Source: Desmodesmus armatus (lineage: Eukaryota > Chlorophyta > Chlorophyceae > Sphaeropleales > Scenedesmaceae). Taken from it: a stretch of 64,000 nt of DNA. This document shows, piece by piece, positions 12,680-23,447 of this stretch. A model generated the notes under the pieces. It searched no databases. It worked only from the letters and a program-made list of their open reading frames with translations, and had not been told where the DNA came from. The first letter of the stretch is position 1. Each line of letters starts with the position of its first letter. Both the position numbers and the translations under genes were made by a program. Location: contig VIIQ02000223.1 of assembly GCA_007449985.2 (NCBI GenBank), positions 62,001 to 126,000 of the forward strand, given 5' to 3'.

Positions 12680-14140
12680 CGAGCCGCCACCAGCAGCTGC
12701 AGGCAGCAGCCATGGCCAGGTCGGATTGCAGCAGCAGAGGCAGCAGCAGCCAGTCTCTGAAGAAGAGGAACTGGCTGCTATCCTGCAGCAGCTGAAGTGT
12801 GGCCCAGATGGCCTCAGTGCTGCACAGTTGGCAGAACTGCAGCAGCAGCGGGAGGAGCTTGTTGCTGCTGAGGAAGAGGCAGCAGCAGAGGCAGATGGGG
12901 CAAGTGAGGAGGCGCCGGCAGCAGAAAGCGAGGTGAGCGGGAGTGCACTTCACACGGGTTTCTTCTGCAGAGACAGCAGGCGCGTGCCTACCAGCTATTC
13001 AAACTCAGTTGTGCTGCCTGAGAAGATCACCGCTTTTCAATCACACCTGGGCCGGCAAAGTGCTGACAATGCTCATCACCTCTGCATGTATGCCATTTGT
13101 GCATGTGCAGGAGCCAGAAGACATGCCCGAGGGGCAAGCCCGTGTGTTGCGGCAGCGGCAGCCACCGCGGCAGCAGCAGCAGCAGCAGCAGCAGCAGCGC
13201 GCCCACGCCAACAGCAGCAGCAGGGTCCAGCACAGCACAGCAGGCAGGAGGCAGCTGACATCATGCAGATGTATGAGGTTGAAGAGCCAGGCCACCAGCA
13301 GCAGATGGTCAGCAGCCCCATGTTTTACTCACCGGCAGGGGGGATGAGGCCTCGCTCACAGTTTGCTGCTCGCGCAGCCGTCTCCCCTGGTGATCACACC
13401 CACAGCTGGTGGCTGGGTGAGGAGGAGGAGCAGCAACAGCAGCAGCACATTGCTGGCATGTGTGCCGCACAGCCTTGGCGTGCAGGTCTGGTCCCACAGC
13501 AGCTGAAGCAGCAGCAGCCGCGGCTGCAGCCTGGCCATTCCATGGGCAACCAGCAGCTCTGGCAGCAGCCTGGTCCCACAGCAGCTACAGCAGCAGCAGC
13601 GGCTGCAGGCTGGCCACTCCATGCACAGCAGCAGCTCTTTCAGCAGCTGCCGCAGCAGCAGCAGCAGCAGCACGTCTTCCAGCAGCCGCCACAGCAGCTG
13701 CCGCAGCAGGAACAGCAGGGACAGCAGCAGCAGGCGACTGCTGCTTTGCTGCAGCAGCTGCGGTCGCATGTTGGCCCAGAAGGGCTCGCACTGCTGAATA
13801 GCCTTGAGCAGCAGGTGGCCAGCAATGCACGGGCTGGTTTGCAGCAGGAGCAGCAGCAGCAGCAGTCTGTCTTGCAAGCTGCTGCTGCTCTTCAGCAGCC
13901 CGCCCTGCAGCTGAGTGGCAACCCCTTTGGGTTCCTGGAGCCCACCATCAGCAGGTTGCCTGCGACAGCAGCAGCGCTTGGCTACAGGTCAGACATGGGA
14001 CGCTCAGCGCAGGTCATGGTGGCATTGGGGGATTACATCGTAGGAAAGCTCTCAGAGCAGCAGGGAGGTCAGGGTTTGGGAGGCATGTTGGGGCCAGCGC
14101 CACCTGGGGCAGGCATGCAGCAGATACCTCCTGCTGCAGG

Positions 14141-14178
<38 letters not shown>

Positions 14179-14783
14179 GGGACGCAGCTGGGGGCGAGAG
14201 CAGCGTGGCTGAGCCTGGCCCTGTGCCTGCAATGAGCGCCTTCTCCACCTTCCGGCAGTACACCAGCTGGTACACTGATGAGCAGGCCCCCGGCTACAGC
14301 CAGACACGGATAGAGCTTGAGAAGGTAGGCTCCAGCTGGCGCAAGGGGTGTGACAAGCGCCGCTGGAGCGACCACAGGATGCTCTGGGGAGTTGTGAAGG
14401 GCAGGGCCAAGCAGCTGACAGCAGCACACAGTGCCGATGACATCGCCAGCTACGCAGATGCAGCAGCAGCGCTGGACTTGGAGTACAAGATGAAGCCCTC
14501 GGCTTACTTCACCAAGTACCTCAAGAAGAAGGGCACCAAGGTGGCAGCAGAGAGTGACAGCAGCAGCGGCCTGGCAGCTGCTGGCCAGGCAGCTGCAGCT
14601 GCTGGTGCTGCACGGCCCGGCAGGCCCAAGCGGCGCCGGCAGCAGGTGCAGGGGGAGGGGGAGGAGGGGGCAGCAGGGGAGGCACAGGAGCAGCAGCCGC
14701 CGCGGGCGAGGGCCAGGGCTGGCAGCAGGGCTGGCAGGGCCAACCAAAGGAGCAGGGGTTGTGGGCCGGCAACACGTTGTTAA
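9211..14783 (+). CDS. Crypton-type tyrosine recombinase with GCR1_C domain
   Basis: Eight exons join in phase: 9211-9554, 9766-9865, 10074-10220, 10379-10644, 10945-11111, 11253-11620, 11843-12243 and 12416-14783, giving 1,386 residues. The N-terminus is acidic. Residues of about 150-480 look like the Crypton/Ndc10-type tyrosine recombinase core: GRGDDVRE (first catalytic Arg, near residue 320), GGKLATKG (Lys), THAPRYHTVR (HxxR, near 444) and GGWRLHSLTRVYL (Trp and nucleophile Tyr, near 481). Near residues 1,200-1,265, YTSWYTDEQ... GSSWRK ... KRRWSDHR fits the GCR1_C DNA-binding domain known from fungal Cryptons. A Gln/Ala-rich region separates the two. Such enzymes cut and join DNA to move the element. 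Within exon 8 an alternative intron (12933-13110) with good splice sites would give a better sequence locally but shifts the frame, so the middle of the protein is uncertain. Introns are short and free of the exon-edge duplications seen in the host genes. Confidence 0.82.
10708..10765 (+). repeat. Copy of dispersed repeat family 2
   Basis: CCTGTAGCTATGAAGCTC followed by CATGCCAGCCA matches copies at 21211, 25173 and, inverted, 15958-16000. It lies in intron 4 of the Crypton gene. Confidence 0.6.
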
Positions 14784-14938
14784 TAATTGTTTTGGGGGCG
14801 CAAGATGCCAGGTTGTGGTGCAAGTTGGTCGTTGGCTGATCTTGAAGTTGTTGTTGTGATCACCGAGTTTGATCGATCCTTCAGTCGTTGATGTTATGCG
14901 TCCGCATAGCCCCTTACCAGTTGCAGTATTGTTTCTGT

Positions 14939-14943
14939 TGTAA
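14939..14943 (+). promoter_or_regulatory. TGTAA polyadenylation motif of the Crypton gene
   Basis: TGTAA, the usual polyadenylation signal of chlorophyte nuclear genes, lies 156 bases after the stop codon at 14781-14783. Confidence 0.5.
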
Positions 14944-15112
14944 ATTAATGATCGAACGCGCTGCATATATCATTGCTTGTGCTTTGGTGCCACGTCAGGT
15001 TTACTGGGTGACTGTCTGCTGTGAGCGGCCAAATGCAGTCCAGCACTGGGGGGGTGTGAGGGCATTGAGGAGGGGGTGCTAAGGCATGAGCCAGTCATGG
15101 TGGGGGCAGGGA

Positions 15113-15173
15113 GTCCGCACAGGTCCGCACCGGTCATTGCCTGAGGGTCCGCTTAGGTCCGCCAGTGGTCCGC
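15113..15173. repeat. Right GTCCGC motif cluster flanking the Crypton gene
   Basis: Five copies of GTCCGC at 15113, 15123, 15147, 15157 and 15168 lie in 61 bp. This is the opposite orientation to three of the four motifs at 8915-8967. The two clusters enclose 6.2 kb holding only the recombinase gene. Confidence 0.65.
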
Positions 15174-15189
15174 ACACTTTCCCTAACTA

Positions 15190-18100
15190 GTGCTGCTGCT
15201 ACTGCTACTGCTGTTCGTGCTGTCTGTCATGCCCTTGTTGAAATGCTGGTCTGCTTCGAAGCAGCAAGTACGCAATGCATCAGTTGTCACACTAACACTG
15301 GTTTTCTTTACGCATGTGCTGTGCAGTGAGGGTCCCCCGCCCCTCAGCTTGTCATTCTCCAGCTTCAGCAGTTGGGAGGAGCAGCGCAAGGCAGCTGCAC
15401 AAGCTGCGAAGGAGTTGACTGCTCGCAGCAACCTCCTGATCGGTGACACTTCGGAGTACTTGAACATGTTTGGAGAATTCTGCACAGACGGTGTGCCAGG
15501 CAATCTGCGAATGGCTGTAATGGCCTTCAATGCCAAGTGTGAGGAGGACGACACTGGCTTTCAATGGTTTGATGACACCATCGAAGGCCCTATGACTGTG
15601 AAGGAGGTCCGAGCATCACACAGCAAGGGTTGCGACCTGTGTGGAAAGGTCCCTACATTTGAGGACCGGGTCTACTTTATGTGAGTGGCTTGGCTCTTGG
15701 CTCGCCTGCAGACAATTCATTGCCTGTAGCTACTATGCTTTGCGTACATGCAGCTATAGATGATTTGAAAGTTTATTAAAGTATAGCATAAATTAGTATG
15801 TATGAATGTGTAGTGTGCAATCAGGGTTGTCAGACCACAACTCTGCATGCCAGCATTCACTGTTATCACGGAGATGGCAGAACAGGCTTGTTGCTGTCCT
15901 CTCAAGTCCTGACAGACGTGGTGCACTCCATTGCTTGCTTTTCTCACTACTGCTGCTGCTGGCATGAGCTCTTGAGCTACATAGCTACAGGTGTAACTTT
16001 GATGTAACAGCTTCAATATTCAATATGATTTGATTTGCTGTTGTGTCTGCAGCTCCAACTGGCAAGGACCATACAATCACATTGCCTGTAGCTACTATGC
16101 TTTGCGTACATGCAGCTACAGATGTTTTAGTAGTATAGAATTGTACAGGAAGTACTCCTGCTGCTGCTGCTGCTGCTGCTGTGTCTGTAGCTCCAACTGG
16201 CAAGGACCATACAATCACAAGAAGCTGTGTGAGCCATGTGGGGTAGGCATACTGCAGGCAGCTCTCCTGGAATCACCATCAGACGAAGATCACTCAGAGG
16301 AGGAGGAGGAGGGGGAGGACGAGGAGCTTTTCTCAGACTTAGGATTTCCAGAAGATGACGAGGTAGGTTTTTTCAAGCGTGGCTACGTACTGAATACAGC
16401 CTATAGGCTCTGAAGGGGGTCTTAGGGTACAGTCGCAGCAGCTGACAGCTATGCAGCTCTCTGCAGCCACAGCAGCAGCTGCAGCATCACCCAGCAGCAG
16501 CACCACTTAGGGCAGATGGGACATGTTATACAGTTAAACTTACAGTAATTGGCTCAGCAAAAGCTGAGCAACCCACATTGGAGCCAGAGGCTCATGTTAT
16601 GTTCAACCAAACACAGCGCACCGGCTGACTGTGTGGACCCCAAAACGCCCCTGTCAAAGTTGCACATGCCATTTATGAAATGTATGGTCTTGCAAGTGTT
16701 GTTGGTCTTGCTGTCCCGCTAACGAGCCCCCGTGTGCAAAATACGGCAGTACCAGCTGACACTGTGACACTCAGGCTCCGATCTTTGCAGGCCTTTAGCT
16801 CAGTCCACGGCTGTCATAACATTTGAGTCAAGTCTGGGTTGCAAACTCCCACGTTTTGTGGTCCAGGCTCTGGTCACCTCCTGGGTAAAGAGCTGTGTAT
16901 CTCACTGGTGAGGCTCTGCCTCAGGCCCCCAGCAGTTGGGTTCGCCTGATTGCTGTGTATGTGGCCAGCCGGTGGGAGTGCCCCCCCCCCCCCCTCTAGT
17001 AAGACAAAAAAAGTCTGGTTTACAAAGTACTGCTGCATTGTTGTTCTTGCTGTTGCAGGACGCCATCCTGCAACAGGCCACTGCCAGCCGGGCTGCCTTT
17101 TTAGTGGCAGCTGCAGCTGCGAGTGCTGGTAGTGGTGCTGCTGCTGCTGCTGCTGCTGCTGCTGCAGCTCCTGCTGCTGCTGCTGCTAGTGCTGCTCCTG
17201 CTAGTGCTGGTAACCTGGGACCCTACTCCCACAAGCGCACCTTTAGCCCAGAGGGTACACCCCCTGCGGAGGCCCAGCCCAAGAGGCACAGATACGAGCA
17301 TATTGAGAGCATGTTGCGAGCAGCAAATCAGCAGCAGCAGCAGCAGCAGCAGCAGCCAAATGGCCACGGGCAGCAACCACCAGTGTATGCATCACCGCAG
17401 CAGCAGCTTGCCGGCCCAGATGCTGCTGTGTACCAGCAGCAGCAGCCAGAAGGGTATGCTTCACAGCAGCAGCTCATGCCTGGCCCAGGTGCTGCTGTGA
17501 ACCAGCAGCAGCAGCCACCAGTGTATGCACCACTGCAGCAGCTCATGCCTGGCCCAGGTGCCGCTGTGTACCAGCAGCAGCAGCAGAAGCCAGGAGGGTA
17601 TGCTTCACAGCAGCAGCAGATTGCCGGCCCAGGTGCCGCTCTGTACCAGCAGCAGCAGCAGCAGCCACCAGGGTATGCACCACCGCAGCAGCAGCTCATG
17701 CCTAGCCCAGGTGCTGCTGTGTACAAGCAGCAGCAGCCAGAAGGGTATGCTCCCCAGCAGCAGCTCTTGCCTGGCCCAGGTGCCGCTGTGTACCAGCAGC
17801 AGCAGCAGAAGGGCATGCACCACCGCAGCAGCAGCTCATGCCTAGCCCAGGTGCCGCTGTGTACCAGCAGCAGCAGCCAGAAGGGCATGCACCACCGCAG
17901 CAGCAGCTCATGCCTAGCCCAGGTGCCGCTGTGTACAAGCAGCAGCAGCCAGAAGGGTATGCTCCCCAGCAGCAGCTCTTGCCTGGTCCAGGAGGTGCTG
18001 CACCCCAGTTTCAACAGCCAGCACCAGTATACATGCAGCAGCCAGGAGCTGTGTACATGCAGCACTCAGGAGAGTACTCTCCAAAGCAGCAGGGTGTAGC

Positions 18101-18485
18101 AGGCCAAGGCGGTTCTGCCTACCAACCCCAGCAACGCCCAGTGCAGCAGCAGCAGCAGCCAGGAGCTGTCTACAAGCAGCACTCAGGAGGGTACCCTCCA
18201 CAGCAGCAGGGCGTGGCGGGCCAAGGGCTTTCTGCCTACCAACCCCAGCAACTGTCAGTGCACCAGCAGCAGCAGCAGCAGCAGCAGTCAGGAGCTGTCT
18301 ACATGCAGCACTCAGGAGGGTACCCGTCACAGCAGCAGGGTGTGGCGGGCCAAGGGCTTTCTGCCTACCACCCCCAGCAACACCCAGTGCACCAGCAGCA
18401 GCAGCAGCCAGGAGCTGTCTATATGCAGCACTCAGGAGGGTACCCTTCACGGCAGCAGTATGCGGCACAGCCACGAGGGCAGTAG
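15190..18485 (+). CDS. Cys-pair, Ala/Gln-rich repeat protein with frameshift in its repeat array
   Basis: Not recognised as a known family. Exons: 15190-15680 (GTGAGT donor), 16191-16362, and 17059 onward. The start is weak: ATG 15190 opens a Leu-rich stretch, and a CTGTGCAG acceptor at about 15327 suggests a true first exon further upstream. The first two exons encode a helical segment and one possible zinc site, CDLCG, about 24 residues, then HKKLCEPCG, followed by an acidic run. Exon 3 has an Ala run, a basic SHKRTFSPEG segment, then tandem repeats of about 20 residues (GYAPQQQLMPGPGAAVYQQQ type) and later repeats of about 40 residues (AVYMQHSGGYP type). Near 17813 one base is missing relative to neighbouring units. 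The frame then reads Ser/Cys-rich sequence to a stop at 18097-18099 (567 residues), while the repeat frame continues to a stop at 18483-18485. A second acceptor at 16053 would add 46 in-frame codons. Confidence 0.6.
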
Positions 18486-19865
18486 GTGTGTGGCAGTAGG
18501 TGTCTAAGCTGTTAGCTGTTGGCTGGAGAAGCCTGTCGAATGGTCTGGGGTTGGTGCGGTATGTCTGGCCTCTCTGCTAGACAAGAAGTGTTTCGTCGTG
18601 TACACTGTACAGTAGCCTTGTACACTAGCATTCCACCGTTGCATACTGTACAGTACCCTTGTACATCAGTGGACCACCGGATCACCTGCTGGCTGAATGC
18701 CTGTCAGGTTGGTGGGTTGAACTATGTCGATTGCGCCAGCATATGTGTTGCTATGCCAGCACTTGGGTGTGGCATGTTTGCAATCATTCGGCTGCACCAT
18801 GCAGAGAGATGGTAGCTAGGTGTCTAGTCCATGCGCGGCAGCTGCGGTTGCAGTGTGTTGCAGTTGTTCAACCCAACTTTGCACAGTGACACGTCAACTG
18901 TTGCAGTGACCGGTGGTCTCACTGCAAACACTACAACCTGGCTTCATTGCCTGCCACTGCCAGTGGCAGCAGTGCACGTGACATAAGAGTGCACATGTGT
19001 GCACGATGCTGGCTGTACGTTTCAACAGCCAGGAGGCCTCTGCTGCTGAAGACATACACGCTTCCACCTGACACCTGACATACACGTTTCCACCTGCACG
19101 TACGCACTGCTCGGTACTGAGGGATTTCGTCACTGTTGCTTGCCTATCTAGTAGAACAGTCTTATTGAGCTTGCATGTACCCAAGTACTCCATATGTCAA
19201 CACACCACAACACAACACAACACTGCACCCACCACAATGGTGTGACCACAGCACATGACCACAGCAGCAACCCAAGAGGTTACTGCCTGTTGCCGCCACA
19301 GCAGCGGCTGCTGCAGGGGCTGCACTGCCGGAGCCGTTTCATCATGAAAGTGTCCAGTAGAACATGTTCATAACATGGCATTCACAGCTGTCACAGCAAG
19401 GAACAAGGCACGTGTTTGTAGCAACGCCCTCAACTGCCTCAGGAGCCAGCTGCGCCCGGATGGCCTGCAGGACATTAGGAAAGAACATGCAGCAGTGACA
19501 GCATGAGTTTGAGTACAACAGAATAATTCAATCCGGTACTGCTAATTCGATACCCACTATGTTGTGACCCTACTAGTTGTGTAACACTGTCCCTTAGCCT
19601 GGCCACGCAGTCTACATATGCACCGTGCTGAGCCTCCACAAAGGCAGTACAGCTGCTGCAGGTTGCAGGACGCAGGGTGCTATGCACATGTGCACAACTG
19701 CCATGTTGGTTGAACTTCAGCAGCCAGAGGTCTAGCAGCTAGTGCCTGGCCAAGCACACCACAAGCACAATGTGAAGACTGCAATCAGCGGATTCCACCG
19801 CTTATGGCAGCCAGTGCAACATGTCACGCACCTCCACACACACATATCCCTATCAGCCGGCTGAT
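18486..19865. other. Intergenic, no gene seen
   Basis: I see no supported coding exon here. There are short TGTACA-rich stretches at 18598-18670 (GTACACTGTACAGTA repeated twice about 45 bp apart) and CACAACA-type low complexity near 19200. Confidence 0.5.
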
Positions 19866-20300
19866 TAATCAAGGACGCTGGCAAGCTGCAGGGGCTGCCG
19901 CTGCCTGCTGTGCAACGTCAGAGTCACTCTGGCTGAGGAGGTGTCGCAGCAACTGGCGCCACACTGGCTCATCACCAGGAGCCCCCTGTACAGTACATGA
20001 CAGCGGTACATGACAGTGATACATGACAGCGGTGCATGACAGCGGTGCAAGACATGCGCCACAGGGGTTGGAAGGAGTTAGGGTTTAGGCGTCACTCTAG
20101 AGCGCCAGATCTGGCTGAGGAGGTGTTGCAGCACCCGACGCCACACTGGCTCATCACCAAGAGTCCCCTGTACAGCAGTACATATGACAAGTGCCACAGA
20201 GGTTTGGGAGGGGTTGAGGTTTGGGGTGAAGTGGTCAGTGGCAGTCTGGCTGAGGAGGTGTCGCAGCACCTGACGCCACACTGGCTCATCGCCATGAGCC
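19866..20300 (-). repeat. Triplicated exon-like block encoding DEPVWRQLLRHLLSQ
   Basis: On the minus strand three tandem copies (cores 20296-20246, 20161-20111 and 19979-19929) encode GDEPVWRQVLRHLLSQ, GDEPVWRRVLQHLLSQ and GDEPVWRQLLRHLLSQ. The protein reading is better conserved than the surrounding DNA, and each copy follows a GTACAG-like acceptor. The last copy continues to a stop codon at about 19866. It may be the duplicated last exon of the F-box/LRR gene just upstream (same strand), or a remnant of another gene. Function unknown. Confidence 0.5.
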
Positions 20301-20428
20301 CCATGTGCCGTACATGTACAGTGCATGTACGTACATGTACCGCTGTATACAGCGGTACATGGCAGCAGCACATGACAGGCGCCACAGGGGTTTGGAAGGA
20401 GTTGCTTCTACTTTGCTATGGCACCACC

Positions 20429-22220
20429 TCAGCAACTGGACATCATCACAGCTTTGTTGTTGAACGGAGGTTCACATAAATTTAAACCCCTGCTATGACA
20501 AAGGCAGAAAGGCCGGGCCGGGCCAACTGTTCGGAGAGAAAGATAAAATGTGCAGCCACGCCTGTGAAAGCCCACCTCACAAAATGTGCGCGTTTCGAAA
20601 GGGGTGCACGTACTCCTGCATATGTACTTGAGGCATGTCAGGTGCTTCAGCTGTGTCAGCTGCAGTAGCCCCTGTCTGTTGGGGTCTAAGAGGGTGAGGT
20701 CTCTTAGCCCTGACAACTGACACACCACCTCCAAGCAATGGGCTGGTGAGTAGCCAAAAACACCCAGTTTGAGTGTTTGCAAGCCGCTCAACCCCTGCAG
20801 TGGTGCCAGCAGTTCGGCACTGTACTGCAACCCAGTCGCGTTCAGCGACTGCAGCCCAGGGCAGCAGCTGACAGGGCTACTGAAATCAGGACCTGCTGTC
20901 TGGACATCGTCGATGGCTAGCACCTGCAGGTGCGGCAGCTGCCTGCCAGCAGGGAACATGTGCTGCCAAGCACCCGCCGGCAGTGTGCAGCTGCTGATAT
21001 CGAGCTGCTGCAGCTTGCTGCTAGCTGTGAGTGCAGAGTAGGCCGCTGCTGAAGGGGTAGGACTGCGCAAGCTACTGCTGAGATTCAAGAGAGTCAGCTG
21101 CTGCAGGTGCTGCAGGTGGGACAGCAGCACTGCAAGCCCTGCCAGGCCACCAGCAATGCTCATCTTGACCACCTGCACAAATAATGAAACGGCAGCGAGC
21201 CCACAATGTTACACCAGTAGCTATGAAGCTCAACAGCTTATGCCAGCCATTCACTGATATCACTGAAATGGCAGAAAAGAGCAGAGGCAACCACAACAAA
21301 GGTAATTTATCTATTATATTATTTATTTATTTAATTATTTGTGTTTTTTTACAACAAATTCATTTATTTATTCATTTATTTGTGTTTTTTTAAACAAAAC
21401 AGAGAGTTGCTGACCTGAAGGTGCTGCAGCTGGGCCTTGCCTGCCAAGGCATCCGGCTCAAGCATGCAGGTGCCGGAATGGTTGCCCTGCACCTTCAAGC
21501 ACGTCAGATGCTGCAAGCCTGTCAGCATGCTGGCTTGTACGGTGTGTGCATGCAAACACTCCAACCGCAAGTCCTGCAGGAGTGTTAGGCCCTGCAGGTG
21601 CCGCATGCTGTCAGAGTCCTGCATATCACAGCCAGCCAGCTCGAGATAGGTCAGCTGCTGCATCTGCAAGGTTTTGAGGGCGTATTGCAGATAATGTCCG
21701 CTGCCGAAGCAGTTCCAGACCAAGCTTAGGTGCTGCAGCTCAGTCAGCAGCAGTAATGCTGCCACAAGCCCCGCTTGCCCATCCAGCAGGAGGCTCTCGT
21801 GGACTCGCAGCTGCTTGAGGGGTACTGCAGCCCCTAGGACCCCCTGTAACCCACCTCCTGGCTGCAGCTCAGGTGCATGCTGCTGCAACTTAGGCTGGAA
21901 AGCCCCTGCAGCTTACTGTGAGGCAGCGCGCAAATGGTGATGGCTTCGTTGTCATCGTCTTTGCAGTCACCAAGGTCTAGGCTGCTCACGTGCTGACCGT
22001 AGTTGCTCAAGTACTGTATCATGCTGTGCACCTGCTGCTGCTGCGGCAGCTCAGCCCTGATGCTGCTGGCTGCCAGCACAGCTGCCTGGTGCAGCCGGCT
22101 GTGGGCCCGGGCAGCGCTGAAGAGGCTGCGAGGGTCGTCAACACAGCAGCGCAGCACCGCCAGCAGACATGGGTCTGGCAGCTGCAGCAGCCAGAGATCT
22201 GATTGGGTACTGCTATCCAT
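20429..22220 (-). CDS. F-box-like/leucine-rich repeat protein, probable frameshift
   Basis: Start at ATG 22220. Residues of about 6-45 (DLWLLQLPDPCLLAVLRCC... SAARAHSRLHQAA) look like an F-box, which binds SKP1 in SCF ubiquitin ligases. Leucine-rich repeats follow (LTELQHLSLVWNC, LTYLELAGCDM, LQDLRLECL, LTCLKVQG; then in exon 2 LQQLTLLNLSSSL, LQQLDISSCTL, LQTLKLGVFGY). Exons are 22220-21415 and 21172-20429; GTCAGC donor and TTGTGCAG acceptor join in phase. In exon 1 the F-box frame and the first LRR frame differ, so a one-base shift or an unseen small intron must lie at about 21885-21834. The last 60 residues after LKHLTCLK do not look like LRRs, so the true 3' end may use the exon-like blocks at 20300-19866. 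Substrate unknown. Confidence 0.65.
21211..21285 (+). repeat. Copy of dispersed repeat family 2
   Basis: GTTACACCAGTAGCTATGAA then GCTCAACAGCTTATGCCAGC and a CACTGATATCACTGAAATGG block. It lies in the intron of the F-box/LRR gene, inverted with respect to that gene, followed by TTATTT-rich sequence to 21395. Confidence 0.65.
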
Positions 22221-23447
22221 CTGTGTCAAACAGACAAAGGCAGGCAGAGGGTGCATGGCTGATCACCCCGCGACAGGGACTGTGACACAATGGTGGGTGG
22301 GTGTACACCCACCCACCTGTGGATGCGCGTCAACCATGTGGCCTTCAGCATCATAAGCCATGCACACTGGTGAGCTCAATATGTTCTTCTGTGGAAGGAT
22401 TCTCAACAGCTATGAAGGTGCAACTCAGCACAGAGAGTGAGCAGGTCAGAAAGATCTCCGCGCCAACCAGATCAGGTGAAACAGTCTGCTGCTTGTAAAA
22501 GAATGGATTGGTGCCCGTTGTTATTTTACAATATCAAGCGCGTATATGCAACAATGTGTCCCCGAACCCCACCGAGGCCAAGCCCAGCGAGGGAATGAGT
22601 CACTGGACACACAGACCTCGACAGAGTACAGTCAAGCTTTTCTTTTACATTCAAGTTTTTTCAAAAGAAGTGTGGTAAGGATCCTGCCGTGATCTACTGA
22701 GAGCAGCAGCTGTGTGCCAGCAGCAAAGCAGATACAGTGAAGGTTGCTCATGGACACAGCCTGAGAGCTGTATAGCGTATTTCAGCAGGAGATAGAGGGC
22801 ACGTCATGATGGTCGAATTGAGGGTTTTCAGCGGCCTGGCGTAGCAGTGCTGACAGCAGTAGGCCTCACCACCAGCAGTTTGCTGGCAGTTGTACTGTGC
22901 TGAAACTGTGCCTGTGGGGCTGGTGGGTTGCTTCTATCTCAGGTGAGGGGGTGGTGTCACTGTTATCAGCTCAGCTTGGACATTCTGTGACTATCATCTA
23001 AATCATTTGAATGGTGCTGGTGAAGGCTGTAACTCAGCTGCGCCAGGTGCAGCGGCTTGTGGATCACCTCTCCAACACCCTGTGTGTGTGCCAGCACATA
23101 TTCAAACGTCAGTTGAAAGTATTAATCCAGTCAATATCTCGCACCGCTGCAACAACGGCCCACACACTCTCCTGCTCAACACTCTTTTCAGGTGGCAACA
23201 ACAGGCCTCCTGCATCCCTGCACTTTCCACCCTCTAAGAGCTGATGCTACGATTAATTTTCTGCTTACTGTCCCTGCCGTGTTCCTGGTTTGACTGCCTA
23301 TGTGCCTGCCGCAGACGTGTTTGGGCAGGCTGGCGTACGGTGTGTGTGCTCGCGCTGCTGTGCTGACAGTGTGCTGCTGGGCGAGCTGGCGATCTTGCCC
23401 CTGGTGCTGACGCGGGCGTCTGCAGCACCACAGCAAGTAACGCCGAC
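22221..23447. other. Intergenic between F-box/LRR gene and Ala-rich gene
   Basis: No exon is firmly supported. A segment at 23011-23090 on the plus strand (VTQLRQVQRLVDHLSNT) reads like protein and could be a 5' exon of the downstream Ala-rich gene, but no clean donor/acceptor pair was found to join it. Confidence 0.4.

Noticed and set aside
13027..14427. Leu-rich minus-strand frames resembling membrane proteins
   Set aside because: CTG runs are the complement of CAG runs; no start context and no non-repeat sequence.
12514..14966. Many overlapping frames, both strands, rich in Cys, Leu, Ser or Ala
   Set aside because: Shadows of CAG runs in the Crypton coding exon, which has phase-consistent splicing and domains.
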